From Lumbricus terrestris (taxonomy: Eukaryota > Annelida > Clitellata > Crassiclitellata > Lumbricidae), in NCBI GenBank assembly GCA_949752735.1, contig OX457052.1, forward strand, positions 31,797,483 to 31,861,482: 64,000 nt of DNA, in the 5' to 3' direction. Shown here one piece after another: positions 19,426-32,276 of the stretch. Positions within the stretch are counted from its first letter, which is position 1. Each line of letters begins with the position of its first letter. Under the pieces are notes generated by a model. It was not told where the DNA came from. It saw only the letters and a list, made by a program, of their open reading frames with translations, and did not search any database. Both the position numbers and the translations under genes were made by a program.

Positions 19426-20079
19426 TTGAAATACAAATTTCTCTGCTAAACATATTCAGGACCAAAAGGTAGACACAAACAATTTCCAATCTTATTTTCG
19501 GTCATACAGACTCATAATAATAGGCCAATTATTTGATGCACCTAAACTTCTGAAGATTATTATAATTGTCGAGCAATTATCTTTGAAACGCGCAGAGACA
19601 AATTTGTTACATGCTCAGGATCCTATTCATTTCTTCAGGCGGCTTAGAGCTATCATCCACAGGTAGGCTAGATCCAATAAAAAAAACAGAATGTAAGCTT
19701 AGTTCAGCATCTTATTAAATTACATGTGAATTTATATTTCGCTAACCGCAAGTAAATGTTCTGCATTACGGCGATAATTTGGGGTTCCCCTTAAATATGT
19801 CAAGTAAAGCATGCAGAACAGGGTCACTCCTTTAGCTGGTGAATAAGGCAACGTGCGGGCACATCTCCATCTCCACGCATAAGCCGCTTTAAAATGTGTG
19901 ACATGAATTTCACAGGCTCGCTTTGTCTCTTTTTCGCAATTGCTTAAAATTCATTGTATTTCCATAAATGTGGCTTCGTTGGCTTGGGTAGGGAGCGCCT
20001 CTGTTGAGTCGCACTTTATATCTGGTCATGAATTTTAAAAATTACATTAGATCTACTCAACGACTGAAAATGCAAACAT

Positions 20080-21130
20080 TCAAGTGATGCGTCTTGGATA
20101 CCAATAGCAAATGGCCAAGAATCTGTGCCTACCATGACACCACCTTCTACTCATCAAGATTCTGAGCCTACAAATTAACCAGTGTTTATTGAATCTATTT
20201 CACCTTCGCCAAAAACCAAGGGATTGAAGAAAGAAAACCCAGCCATCTGAGGTATTTGCCAATTCTACATGATATTTTATAAAAAATAAGTTAGGCCATC
20301 AGAAAAGACAGGAAAGACACAGATAAGAATAAGGCCTAACAGACAAAATCTGTTGCCATCTGTAAGGACACTAGATCTTCAGAGACAGTTGCAGGGAAAA
20401 AATAAAATGAAGGCACTAAATAATAAAAAGAAACTCACATGAAAGGGAAGAAAAGTTGGATGCTATGTCCTTGAATTTTAGCTAAACGAGAAAACTAAAA
20501 AGAAGCACAGGTTTGTCTGGAGAGGAGATGAAAAATGTCTAATGCGCGGTGAACGTTTTGGGGATAGTGCTACGTGGGAGAAATGGATATAGAGCAGGAA
20601 GTGTAATGGTTGGTGTCATGAAGAATGTAGGAATACAGATAGATAAACATCCAAGAAATTCGTGTGTGACTTTTCGTTAGCCTGTGTTTAAAGTGAAAAT
20701 GACAATAATGACTTACAACTTGAGGTTGGAGTTTTTGCTTCTCGTGTTTCGATTTGCTTTGTGGCTCTAGAATCGTTTAGCTTTGATTCAATTTGTTTGG
20801 CACTCATGCAGTTTATTGGTTTAGTGAACTTTAGTCTAAAAATGTATGATTACAATACCACTTGTTTTAGTCATTTTGCATTGCTTCTAAGATGCCCATA
20901 CCATGGGCATCTTGTAGTATAGGGTTCCTAAGACGCCAAGTTTGGAGGTGTCTCCTATTTTTAAACTAAACAATTTATTGCACTGAATTAAGTTCTATAG
21001 TTGCTGTCATTTGTACATTAATGATCACTCTTTGCATTAGGGTCAAACATGATCTTCTCTTGGAATCCACATAGAAGAAAAGTGCAATTTCCTTTAGCAC
21101 GGGCATCTTGGAGCACTATCCCCCTTATAT
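20080..21130. mobile_element. Decayed DNA-transposon-like region
   Basis: The right end TTAGCACGGGCATCTTGGAG, then CACTATCCCCC, is matched in inverse orientation at 58,295-58,375 (GGGGAGAGTGCTCCAAGATG and the AGAAGAAAAGTGC/GCACAATCTTCG-side flank). A short hairpin (AGATGCCCATACCATGGGCATCT-like) lies near 20,890. Around 20,110-20,300 broken frames look like a former coding region (PTMTPPSTHQDSEP, SISPSPKTKGLKKENP), but I cannot assign a family. The stretch 19,430-20,080 shows nothing else. Confidence 0.3.
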
Positions 21131-21469
21131 CAAAGTAACTTGTTTGCAACTCTAACAATGATCGCATAGCTTTGCTCGAAGATCAGCGTTGCTTGTCGTC
21201 ATGTTCTTACATCGCAATAATTATTAAGTCTTGGATTTGTTGGTGGATAGCATTGGTGAAATTGTTGAAGCTTACAATGCTTAAGAAAACAGCCGATGCC
21301 TACTGAAGCGGATCAAGTAAAACAGCAGCTTGTATTAGACCTGGTGGAGGCTGCGATCAGGAAAGAGGAAGAGAGTCTTCATATACAAGCGTAGAGAGAA
21401 CGCAAGGACAAAGCGCATTCTAAAGAGAAGGGTCAATTGAAGCAAATTTATTCATTTCTCATGTATTCA

Positions 21470-21700
21470 TTTCTCCATTTCTATAGCGCCCCTTCAAGCT
21501 CTCTACTCAAGGGTGATAGGCCTACAGACTACAACGCGGACACTGCATCTGAGTTTCACGCCGAAGCGCCCGAGCAATTGCGAGTGAAGGACTTGCTCAA
21601 GGCCCCTAAACGGCGGCTTGAGGTGGATTCGAACCTGCAACCATTCGGCTGCAAGGCAACGAACATATTTATTAGACCACCGTTACACCCTCTCGGGTCG
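21470..21700 (-). mobile_element. tRNA-derived SINE
   Basis: Minus strand: A-box-like GTGTAACGGTGG, B box GGTTCGAATCCACCTCAAG, a body with CTCAGATGCAGTGTCC, and the LINE-type tail ending GAAGGGGCGCTATAG. Host sequences of 21,700-22,600 show no gene. Confidence 0.8.
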
Positions 21701-22595
21701 CAGGCCCACGCGCCAGGAACAGTCTCCCAGCAACTATCCAGGGAATCAATTAAGACTGAATCAACTTTAAAACAACAATTGAAGCTGCACTTGCTCTCGA
21801 GCTCATAACATTTACTCTGACAGTTGACAATAATATTGTGCGTGTAAAGCATCCTAGAAGTGGCTTGCTACTGACGATGCTATATAAATTATCTGTATTA
21901 CAATTACAATTATAACAACTGTACCACGCCCCTCAAATGATCGAGACTGAACTATAGCTCAGTCCTATACAGCGAGGAACAAAGAGGTCTGCTGGATGGA
22001 CGAAGTGGATAGTTGGAGGAAGCTGAGGATGCCGAAGTATAACATCAACCAGATGTTGGAGCAATATCCCGCTGAGCCGTCAGGATCGGAGTGAGTATCT
22101 TGAGTTCGATCACGGAGAGAATGCCAATTAAGTGCGTCAAACATAAAGTTGGAGATGCGAGAGTGCCTGAGAAGGTGGACTAGCAGCTGAGCTGTGCAAG
22201 GAGTGAAGCAATGATAGACAAGCCTTAGGAAGATCAATTAGAGGAGAATTGCAGTACATATGAACTAAGGCAATGAAGACGAAGGTGGAGATAGAACGAC
22301 GATTGACCGTGAGACGCCTTAATGAAAAGTAGAGGAGCGTTTGGTATTGGAAATGTGCTCACTAATGTGCTCAGTGCGATACCAAGTACAATACACAGAT
22401 CCCGTACACTTCACAAGATAGAAAATATCTGAAATTTCAGAGAGCACAACAAGGTCAAGCTTCTGGAGCAGCTGGAGTGCCTAACCAGATGAACTACATG
22501 TAGGTCTCTGAAATATTACGGAAGATGCGATTAGAGTACATCCAGAAGTGGAGAGGATTAATAAGAGATTTAATACACCCAATTAAAGCAACAAT

Positions 22596-22690
22596 ATTTA
22601 TTTATTTATTTATTTATTTGCTGGTAATTTGATATAAAGCCCCTTTAAGGTTTACTACTCAGGAGCGCTCCAAGTCCAACCCCGAAATAT
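22596..22690 (-). repeat. (TTTA)n tract with solo LINE/SINE 3' tail
   Basis: TTTATTTATTTA precedes TATAAAGCCCCTTTAAGGTTTACTACTCAGGAGCGCTCC, the inverse of the shared tail. Only the tail is present, as expected of an extremely 5'-truncated insertion. Confidence 0.55.
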
Positions 22691-23366
22691 GCCACATTAT
22701 TGCCGCCATTTTGTCGTTAGTCGTGTCCGAACTTTTATGTCAATTCTTTCCAATTTTTTCTTCATTATAGGCCCAGCCTAATGATAGCTTCGTGTCCCAT
22801 CATGTACAGTGTTGTACATGGATGCTGTGCCTATAGCGCCAACGATTTCTCTCATTCTGAATAACGGACCGTTGTATAACTTATCTGCTGTTACAGAAGA
22901 TGTAGGCCTATAGCTGCACGTTCAATGCTGATGATCCCAAGCATGCCTTCGATGCGGCTTTATTGTCGATGATAGCTACTAGCGGGCTATAAACAACCGA
23001 TTCTGCAACAATGTAAATTACGCCTAGCGACAGACTTCGAGATGGTCGATTTAATCTGCCAATGCTCCGCTGTGAAAGAAGATACATACATCAAGTTGAA
23101 AATTCCATATGGACAAGGCAAGCTTTATGGAGCGTGCTCTGAGTGAATCGACCAGCAGCTGCTGTCTACTACGCGCTTTCAAATGGCTGGGAAAATGCTT
23201 TCTGTCAGCGTCGCCTACAGTGCTTAGGCTATAATCTTTTCGCCCATAAATAATCAGTTGCAGTGCGTATTTTCCATGAATAAAGTTCTCGCGTATTGCA
23301 TGCTCCGGAAGAGAAGTGATTTCACTAAAGGACCGTCCACAAAAGACAGGATTTGTCACTCCTCAA

Positions 23367-23616
23367 CAGTGACGGCGACAGGGGGTTAGAGGGGCTAAGC
23401 CCTCCTAAATATGGACATCCGGGATTAAGCCCCCTAAAAAAGTCAGTTGGTTTTTTTCCATGTAATACTGAAATTTCGGTGTATGGAAGTGCAAATTTTC
23501 CATGAGATTTTGACCGATGACTAAAAATGTTGTTAGAATTTTTGGCGGACGAAAATGCCAATTTCATCCGCGAGGATTCAACCCCCCAAAAAACTCAAAT
23601 CCTGGCGTCGCCACTG
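23367..23616. mobile_element. hAT-type MITE, family A
   Basis: Termini CAGTGACGGCGACAGG and CCTGGCGTCGCCACTG, with the GGGGCTAAGCC and TTTTTAGTCATC-like interior seen in the copies at 54.9 and 55.4 kb. The flanks (CTCCTCAA/TCCCTCGA) are only partly alike, suggesting an old insertion. The empty site is visible in the P2 unit near 10,135 (TTTTTCAATGGATC). Confidence 0.7.
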
Positions 23617-24113
23617 TCCCTCGATGGATCTTGTGTTGAGAACTCTGGATTAATCACTCATTTGACTGATGATATGAGAGCAAAAACATTTTGTTGCTGC
23701 TTCTTTCCTTTGGCTCGCTATAAATCACCATTACAACCTCAGATGACACAACATCGGGTCATCGACCGGAACATAGCTTTGATATTTCAATTCTGATTCA
23801 ATAATGCATGCTACAATGAAACACAAAAGTAGCTACGTTTAAAACGTGAGCTTGATTAAACACGGCCTGTAAAAATCATTGCTTCTTTTAGGTCGCACCT
23901 GCAAGCAGAATTTATATTATTAGCTGAATTTAAGTGGCAGGCATTTTACAAGCGTTGGGATCTAAACTTTGCGACATGTGTGCATGAAATCGTTTCGCTC
24001 TAGTGATTTCTACAATATGTTGCAGCCTTTGGAGCAGACGGAATGCGCTGCTACAATCGCGATACGAATCCGACTTCCACAAGACAATGATACACATAGG
24101 CCTACTCGTAAAG

Positions 24114-24320
24114 ATGCTTACTGCCTACACCATGCTTCTGGTGGCTCTGATTGGCTCTGGTATTCTACCATTGAGTTTTCATGCTAAGTCTAGCAAGTCC
24201 AGCATATCCGGAGACAGAAATCAAAAGGGCTACTGCAAAAACTCTGCTATAAGCAACAAGGCGGTTGAGGAGAAGATCAAGTATCTCGCCGGGTGCAAAG
24301 CAACTCTTCCATCTTGCGAG
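24114..24320 (+). CDS. P3 exon 1
   Basis: 207 nt, same phase-0 donor as P2 and P4 (TGCGAG, then GTTAGA). Signal peptide plus three Cys; the acidic/basic VEEKIKYLAGCK segment is unchanged between copies. Confidence 0.75.
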
Positions 24321-26668
24321 GTTAGAATAATCATTTTTCTGAGATGAACGCAAAAATGCAAGACACTATCGGTCGATTTTATTCCGCCTTTTTATATTCT
24401 ATGCTATACCCGACTCATTTCGTGCAAATTTCCAATTTTCGGATGTTTTATTGCCTTCATAATATTTATCCCTTCCTCATCTGAGAAAACACCACATTGT
24501 ACGATTTTATGTATAGCCTACATATCAAGTATGCCCCTTACCAGCTTCTGGATATGCCAGCGGGAAGGCATTATGCTGCAAATCAAATGCATTATTGCAC
24601 ACGCAATTATGTAATATAAATATCCTCTGTTTTCAGCGTTGAAGCTGCAGCGATGTGGAAAATTTAAATCACGTTGTCATAATTATATTTTTTTTTATTA
24701 AAGCGAGGATTTATCAGCAAGATTGACGTCTACAATGGCAACAGCAGAAAAACGACAACGGAGTTGACCTGCTCTGGCTGCGCAAGTCCTCAGGTTCCGA
24801 TTGCCTGCTCGTCAGAGTGCAGGAATGTTCTAGACATCTTTCGCCACGACTTGGACAAGTTTTGTGAGGTTGCTTTCTCACAGTGCAAAAACATCACAAT
24901 ATACAGGTATCGATACCAGTACTTTTATTGTCTGTCTAGCAACTTTGCTATAAACTTCTGTGAAGTAAGGGGAAGAATGGATACTTCAAACATTCGAACC
25001 TGCCTTGGGGCAGAGAAGAAGAAGAAGAAAAGAAGAAGAAAATAAGTAAGTCAGTCAGTTATTTAATAAGTAAGTAGGCATATTACCTTAGCATATAAAA
25101 TTGTCTTTGAAGTTAAAATAATTAGTTATTTCTGCGGAATTTATCAGATGTTACAGACATGTGATGCACGTGTGTAACTGTGTACCAAGCCAGCAACTTT
25201 CTTTTGATCTAGTAATCTTACTACAGTTCAGTAGTACGTCGTTGCTCTCTAATGTTATAGAAAAGTTAGTCTCCTGCCAGCTTGCATCATACCTGAGTCC
25301 ATCAACCTGTTTCCTGTTATCCAGTTTGACTTTCTGAATGGTCATTATACCGAGACAGCATACCTCTTCTTCTCCTTTCCCCTGTCTACGGGGTCATCGA
25401 TCGCTCTCAGCCCTCCTAACCCTCCTTGATGCTAGTGCACCTTGCGACACTGTAAACCATGAGATATGGTTTAGAAACCATACCTAGAAAGGTGGCATAT
25501 ATGCAACTCTGGGACCCTCTTCAGTGGCTAAGATTCATTCTGAGTCAGCGCTCATCCCTTTGGTCCATGGATCCCTTGTGTGCTTCCGTTCAATACCGAC
25601 TTCCAGGGGCTTCATCTTGAGCACCTTCTCTTCGAAATCTTTGACTTTGCCCTTCGACTCCCACGCTGTAGGCTACTGGCCCGATTGTTAGTGTTAGATA
25701 TTCCACATTCATCTCATTAAAACAGTTTGGCCTGGTCGTTCTGTTGTCTGGAGTGCCTCCAAGTAGTCCCAGGGCACTGTGCACATTCGCAGTGAATGAA
25801 TAAACAATTACGCTGCTACCAAACTTGAAATTTAGGTGTCCAACTCCAATATTAAAAAATGAAACAATATGACAATATTGGAGGAAAACGTTTTGTCACA
25901 ATGCTTGCGAGATTAACCGTTAAGAAAATGTTGAGTCAGTCAGTCGCCCTAACAGCAGCTATGCCTAAACGCCGTCATGAGGTCGACATTTATTTTTTTG
26001 AGCCAAGCTGTATTGCGACAAAAAAAATTCGAGGGCAACGGCCTCTGTTGCTATAAGCCTCGTGAAATCTGGATCCATCCATCCAGGTCGACATTTTGTA
26101 GCTGGAAGAAAGCAAATTCAGCACGGCACCTTCCAATTGCTTTGTATGTGCACTTGTTATAGCGCCCCTTCAAGTTCTCTACTCAGAGGCGCTCCCGAAT
26201 GCAGAGCGGACACTGCATCGGAGTTTCACGCCGAAGCGCTGAGCAATTGCGAGTGAAGGACTTGCCCAAGGTCCCTACGCGGCGAGGTGGATTCGAACCT
26301 CGAACCTTCCGGCTTCAAGGCAACGACGCCACCACTACACCACCGCGCCCCACAAGTTACTGTAGTCTTACATGCAGTGCCACGAAAGTCAACATAAACA
26401 CAGAAATGATACTCATCATTACTCATGGGAAACTTTTGCGATTACCATACACATTGCGTCTTTGAATTAAAGTCGTAAAGTTGAATCAGTTGCAGATTTC
26501 AAGATTCCGTAATTTATCAATCGCAGAAGAACATTTCCTGTTCTTGAAATAAGTAGACATTGCCAGTGGGTTTTATAGCGTCCATGACACAGTCTTGATG
26601 ACTAATATTTTGGTTTATTTGCGCTTAGATGCGGCTCTCCCGCAATACCGACCACAGATTCTACATAA
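24114..26668 (+). CDS. P3: family-P secreted protein with truncated tail
   Basis: Exons 24,114-24,320, 24,704-24,906 and 26,629-26,668, open for 149 residues. Signal peptide MLTAYTMLLVALIGSG... with a FHA cleavage end. 10 Cys including the extra PIAC Cys shared with P4. Exon 3 is only 12 residues (CGSPAIPTTDST) because an AAA codon of P4 is TAA here. The downstream tail remains Thr-rich but is also frame-shifted before the TKSIPTPLPDF piece. The promoter TATA block is deleted. It probably makes a tail-less protein or is decaying; intact splice sites and open exons 1 and 2 argue against long inactivity. Confidence 0.65.
24704..24906 (+). CDS. P3 exon 2
   Basis: 203 nt, open, six Cys. Its acceptor follows a T9 tract and ATTAAAG. 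That tract would shift the frame if it were coding, supporting the chosen start. Confidence 0.7.
26148..26351 (-). mobile_element. tRNA-derived SINE (well preserved) in P3 intron 2
   Basis: Minus strand from GGGGCGCGGTGGTGTAGTGG (A box GGTGTAGTGGTGG), then B box GGTTCGAATCCACC about 45 bp on, a central domain and the 3' tail GGCGCTATAACAAGTGCAC. It is absent from the P2 and P4 introns, so it is a recent insertion. Confidence 0.85.
26629..26668 (+). CDS. P3 exon 3 (short tail)
   Basis: After GCGCTTAG: one base completing Arg, CGSPAIPTTDST, TAA. The acceptor and first codons are almost identical to P4. Confidence 0.6.
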
Positions 26669-27795
26669 GCACCAACCACGTTGCTGATAACGACCACGAC
26701 ATCTACTGAAGAACCATCAACGACAACGATAAAGTTTCATTAACAAAGCCAGGAACCACCTTCAGTCTACTGGTCCTCCGCCCACAACCACTAAGAGCAT
26801 TCCAACACCACTTCCCGATTTTACTCGTTTTCATAACGAACCTGACTACTATAAGCTTAATAATTATAGGCCTACAGACAGAGTATTTCCTTGCTGATTC
26901 TTTGCAATAATATTATTATTATTAATATCCTGGGTGACATTTTTTTTACAATATATCTATGATCTATCAAACATTTCGAAAGCCTTGCGTGTCATAATTT
27001 CTAATTCATACTTCAACCGCCTGTAAACGATGTTGCAGTCGAATTGCAGTTAAAAATAAAGATATGCGTTGAATCGCGCTGACGAAATCCAGGTTTTTCG
27101 AAGCTTTCGAAATAAGCACACAGACGTGCCAGGTACATAGACCTAATGCATAATAATATTCTATCAAAACTGAATCCACGATGAGTAACGTAATTTGCTA
27201 CCGTTCTGGCCTGAATATTCGTTCATTTATTCAATAATTTCTTTAACCCCTCTTCATGGGGACTACTCAGAAGTGTTCTAGACTTTTTGATGAAAATTCA
27301 TTCAGCGGCTGGAACTAGAGACACATTCAGCTGATGCGCTTTATAATAATTATATCCCGCTTTTGTGTCGCTCAGTAACAACAGCCTCGTTGTTGCTCGC
27401 TTCCAATGCGAATCCAAGCTTGCTCGAACAGAAAGTGGAAACAAAATATTCGGTTTTTATTATGGTGACACGGTTTAGCGTTGTTCTGGTATCCAATGCT
27501 TTGTGTGAATGTTGCATTGAAGGACAGCAGCTTTTCATGATCTGTGAGTTGGTGAACAAGTGATAAATGTGAGTGTGTGTGTTTGCGTGTGTGAATGAGT
27601 AAGATTATTGGATTGATTTGTAGGCAGTGTGTGCATGTAGACGGAATAGTGTGGATTCGGATTGAGTGGGAAGTTGGTTCGGTGAGTTAGCGAGTTGGCT
27701 TACGTTGGTTGGCCTGGAATGTAGTAAATGGCTTAGATGCTTTGCTCTTTGTGGGCGATTTTCGTTTGGTGACTGCATGGATGGATGGATGGTTT

Positions 27796-27875
27796 GGGGG
27801 GTTGGCCAGTTGCCGAGTGGTTGTACCGCTAGACCTGTAACACGGATAGTACGGATTCGATCCTGGTCCGAGGCG
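27796..27875 (+). repeat. tRNA-like sequence (SINE remnant)
   Basis: An A-box-like TTGCCGAGTGGTT and a B-box-like GGATTCGATCC lie about 40 bp apart, as in a tRNA-derived SINE head. The copy at 60,360-60,430 is more decayed. It does not fold as a clean tRNA gene by eye, so it is not called a tRNA. Confidence 0.4.
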
Positions 27876-28082
27876 TTGGAGCAAATCCTTCACACGTTAT
27901 AGCATTACAATGTATATTATTTTATAATTGCTGTGGCTCCGTCGAGGCGTTGGGACTTTGACCGTTATTATCGTTATATGAAGAAAGATATAAAATTGCG
28001 GTTGCATTGTACTGTATTGAATGAGTACGTTGGAAGTTTCTCAATTTTTTTGGATTTGAACCTGGCGAGGAACTGTGTCTTC

Positions 28083-28083
28083 A

Positions 28084-28171
<88 letters not shown>

Positions 28172-28180
28172 GTGTGTGTA

Positions 28181-28211
<31 letters not shown>

Positions 28212-28222
28212 GTGCGCGTGGT
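28083..28222. repeat. (TG)n microsatellite
   Basis: About 120 bp of TG with TATG and TAGG interruptions and a terminal GCGCGCGCG. The overlapping CVCV ORF is an artefact. Confidence 0.95.
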
Positions 28223-28934
28223 GTGTTTCAGTTAGTTAGTTTTGGAGCTAAAGTTATTTAAATGGTTCGTTAGCGAGTCAATGAGCTTTCAGACATTTAG
28301 ACGTCACATGTTTTACTACAAAACCATAATAGAATCGTTGCTTGACTAAGGCCATGGTGATGCTGAGTGTCATAAAGACTGAAAAGTCAAAAAGGAAAAC
28401 AGAAAAGATAAATTGAAGTGATGGTGCTATAGGCACAATGTGTAAAGCACCACTACAATTATAGCACTATAATTATATTACAAACATTACTGCAGCGTGT
28501 ATTCAATGATAGGGCACAACGATGAGTCAATAGTATAAACAATTATAGGCCACAGCGTCCATGAACAATCTAATCGCCAAGCTAATTGGGGCAGATAGAA
28601 TGTCGTGGTGCTTGATCTCTGTACTCAACGAACCACTATTATAGGATCGCGTAGAAAAGGTATTAGAACCTGTTGGTCGGTGGAAAGGCCGCTAATTAAT
28701 ATTTCATAAGATTGCGAGCCGCGAACCTGTACTTCATGTGGGTATCCATAAAATGACTGTATATAGAAAAGGCGCCGTTGAAAGGACTCCATTCTTTATA
28801 CAACGACCACACATTGTTTCAGAACTGATTAGGAATTCTCCCCCGGGCATTATTAGTTTCAACTCATAGCTATTCAGACGAAATGTTTCACTCCTGCTAA
28901 GCAACATTGACGAAGCAAGGCTGCAACGAAAACG

Positions 28935-29285
28935 ATGCCTAGCATCACGAGCAGCATGTGGCGAGAAAACCTATGTCTGCTCCTCATCTCGGCTGTTTTG
29001 ATATATGTAGAAGTTGCACATTCTGCGAAATCTTTCAACTATACCCAAAATCGGAATGGAACAAAGGTGTGTGCATTAGATGAACCATCGATAGTGATTC
29101 CATTTGATCAACTTCCTTCTTTACCATCTGGATCCTGTTCACCTGCTGTTGTTCGCTGTGCCTGGAAGTGTGCACTGGATCCAAACTGCACGAATTTCAA
29201 CTACAGAGAGGATGAAGGAAGATGCGAATTATTCTACTATGCGCCTAACAATTACACCACATCATCAGAGTGTTGTCATTTGCAG
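28935..29285 (+). CDS. FReD-A exon 1 (signal peptide, PAN/apple domain)
   Basis: MPSITSSMWRENLCLLLISA.. signal; then VCALDEPS, GSCSPAVVRCAWKC, CTNFNYREDEGRCELF, and ECCHLQ at the donor. The PAN Cys spacing (C..C...C, C..F.Y, C.LF, C) is typical. Confidence 0.85.
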
Positions 29286-32244
29286 GTTAGAGATAGAGAG
29301 CGAAAATAATTCAAACATCCCGCTTGCATATTTGATTTCCTGATTCTTATAGGTTGATGTTTACATCACTACCATGGCAACGTCCTACTATCGTCCCGTG
29401 CAGTCAAGCTATTTCTATAGGCCCCCATATAGTGCATTATCTTGGCCACTCCAATTAGACTACGCCTATATCAACATTAGAATTGGCTAGCTTATTCTCC
29501 TACTTAAAGTGATAATTAAATAAGCTTAAGTCAAAAAGAGGCAGTTTATTTTATAGGCATTTATCGCCAGAATCCCATATTTTGTGTCTATGATGATTGA
29601 GAATCGACCTAATTGCTGCTCAAATAATGAAAACTAAGCGGCAATAAGTCCCGCTGTGAGGTAGTGGTTCTCAAACTGTGGTGCGGGCACCCCTGGGTAC
29701 GCCAGGCATCGGTAGGAGCACCCGAAAAGATTCCAGAAAAATAGATTTTCTATGAGTTTATAGACTTTGTGTCCATCTTTCTTTGATCAGCAAAGATTTT
29801 AACCGTTGCAACGCAACAGCATAACATTGCATAGTATACGGTCTAGTAGGCCTATATGAGTTTAGTTATATGTTTTGAAAGAAATAAATGACGAGGTGGT
29901 TACGTTGCAACGTTGGAAATAAGTTCTAATCAAGGAAGGATGGACACAAAGTTCATAAACTCATAGATTATGTATATTTCTGGAATCTTTTCGTCTACTC
30001 CTTTAGACCAATTTATCTTTTTGTGGAAACGGTTACATGATTAGAACTGCACATATTTCAAATTTTGCTTCCTACGACACTAGAAGACTACGTGCGGTGT
30101 CACCAATGATTAAAATGATTGTTGATGTCGCTGCAAGCAGTGTGGGGTTTTGGAGGTTTTATGGCCCTTTCTGACACCAACCCAACAGTATTACAGTAAA
30201 TAAAAAGGGAATAAAGTAACAAAAGGAATAAAGTAAGAAAAACAATTATAACTACCAGCAACTGTCTTGTTTTTTCTTATTTAAGTGAATAAATAACCCT
30301 CAAAAGAAAGCTTTGTCATAGGCCAATGGGGGGGGTTAACCCCCGAAACCCCCTTGTCTATGCCACTGACTGCAAGGGAACTTCGCGATGGCATTATGTT
30401 TCTGATCCGACCGTGCTGCGAGAGGGTACGTCAACATTCAATTATTTTACTTGGGGTAGCCTGCAATACAAGATACGCATTGAAAACAGATGCTGTAGCT
30501 GGTCTGCTCTGCGATTAGTTAGAAGTTAATCAAGCACTTGATTAAAAATAGATTTTTAAAAAAATATGGTTGTTTTTGTCTTTACACAGGTTAAAGGCGT
30601 GAAAAGTTTTCATATTGAAGGTAGGCCTAGTGGCTGTCTGGTTTGTATTAATCTGTTTGTATGTGCACTTGTTATAGCGCCCCTGCCTACATAACGGACA
30701 CTACATCGGAGTTTCACGCCGAAGCGCTGATCAATTGCGAGTGATGGACTTGTCCAAGGTCCTTACGCGGCGACTTGAGGTGGATTCGAACCTCGAACCT
30801 TCCGGGTTCAAGGCAACGACGCCACCACTACACCACCGCGCCCCTAATCGTCTCGTTGGATTCTCAATGACAACACGGTCACACGGACGTCGTCTTATAA
30901 GCTAATGCTTCCTATAAATACTTGTCCTGTTGGTGGTGCCTACCAAACAAGGATTCAATAATTTATTATATCACCGAATAATATTAATTTGCAAGATATT
31001 GATACTTGATATTTACTGTAGCTCTTTTATTCGGCTGACGTGGGGTCCCTGTAATTGTGCACGATATTGAAATTTGATATTTATTGTAGCTCTCATTCGG
31101 CTGACGTGGGTGGGTCCCTTGAAAAAGTTCGTTCATCTGTCAGCTGCAATCAATCAATCAATCAATCAACAGTCAATCAATCAATCAGACAGTCGATCAT
31201 TTTGTGTGTTGGGATAGGAGAAATAGAATGTCGGGGTTTTATTTAATGAAGCCCAGTCCTAACGCTTTCCGACCTCATCAGTATGACATTGTGTCTGTCT
31301 AAAAAATTTCTAGCTAAAATTAATAATAGAACACTTCATTACACTGCTCATAATTTGGGACAATGTCTGACAACAAAGTATTGAAGTACAGAGATAACTA
31401 ATTAATATTTTAGGACTTAACAACTTATGTAGGCCTACGATGACGCTAATTATGCAAAAACATGGTTGGTTTGTATCCAATGGGCCTACCAAGAGATTGC
31501 CATTTTCGTCGAACGTCCTGTCACTCACCTTGCAATTCAAAGTAACTTGAAAAGAAAATGACCGAAAAAGAAACTACGCAATAATTGTAAATGTTTTAAT
31601 TTGTTAAGGTAATGCACACATTTTAATTTGTTGCACGGGAGAGTTCAAAGAAACACGCGTGACATGTTCTATGCATGACGCTATCCAGTCTCTTTTAGTT
31701 TTGAACCAGCAAAGATACATCTTTACAATGTTACCTTACAGTTCATCAAAACACTTCTTGCATGCGGATCGCCGATACGAACGGTTGCAGTCTGCCGTTC
31801 CAGTACAAGTACAATGAATACAACCAGTGTGTGAACGTATCTGGAGTCGGTGCACGTCTGTGCGCAAGCCTCAATGGAACCCTGAACAATTGCACGTATC
31901 CTCAGGGTGGGTAAAGTTGTCACATTATCGTCCATACATCATCGTATGCACGTACTAACAATCTTATGCCAACGGATTTGATTAGATTTTAGGAGGCAGG
32001 TGCAAATAAGGCAATCTCACGATACAGCTTCTAATTTAACCGAACTGGGTTTTTCAGATGCAATCGGTAAGTTTTCATAATCACGAACGTACGTTCATAT
32101 AATATATGTATGTACGAATGTACGTACGTACGTACGTACGTACGTACGTATGTATGTATGTATGTATGTATGTATGTATGTACGTACGTACGTACGTACG
32201 TACGTACGTATGTATGTATGTATGTATGTATGCATGTATGTATG

Positions 32245-32276
<32 letters not shown>

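Larger units (their letters stand above)
22955..27290 (+). repeat. Segmental duplication unit P3
   Basis: Aligns with units P2 and P4 along upstream, exons, introns and 3' flank. It ends where FReD-A upstream sequence begins (CATTCAGCGGCTGGAA). It is the most compact copy and best shows the ancestral introns. Confidence 0.8.
27290..30650 (+). repeat. Segmental duplication shared with 59,610-62,600 (FReD 5' region)
   Basis: Ordered matches: CATTCAGCGGYTGGAA, GTGTCCAATGCTTTGTGTGA, a tRNA-like segment, GCGGTTGCAT, GCGAGCCGCGAA, CAACATTGANGAAGCAAGGC, the PAN exon and the linker exon. This documents the duplication that gave FReD-A and FReD-C. Confidence 0.8.

Noticed and set aside
20080..20460. 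Host gene in the PTMTPPSTHQDSEP region
   Set aside because: Several stops and frame changes; best read as transposon debris.
27806..27870. Possible tRNA gene
   Set aside because: A- and B-box-like words exist, but arms do not pair well and a decayed duplicate at 60.4 kb behaves as repeat DNA; kept only as a tRNA-like SINE remnant.
30326..30529. 67-codon ORF ending TWGSLQYKIRIEN, loosely like a FReD end
   Set aside because: Begins inside a MITE remnant and lacks splice-consistent placement; the homologous segment in FReD-C (near 62,400) is not open or alike.
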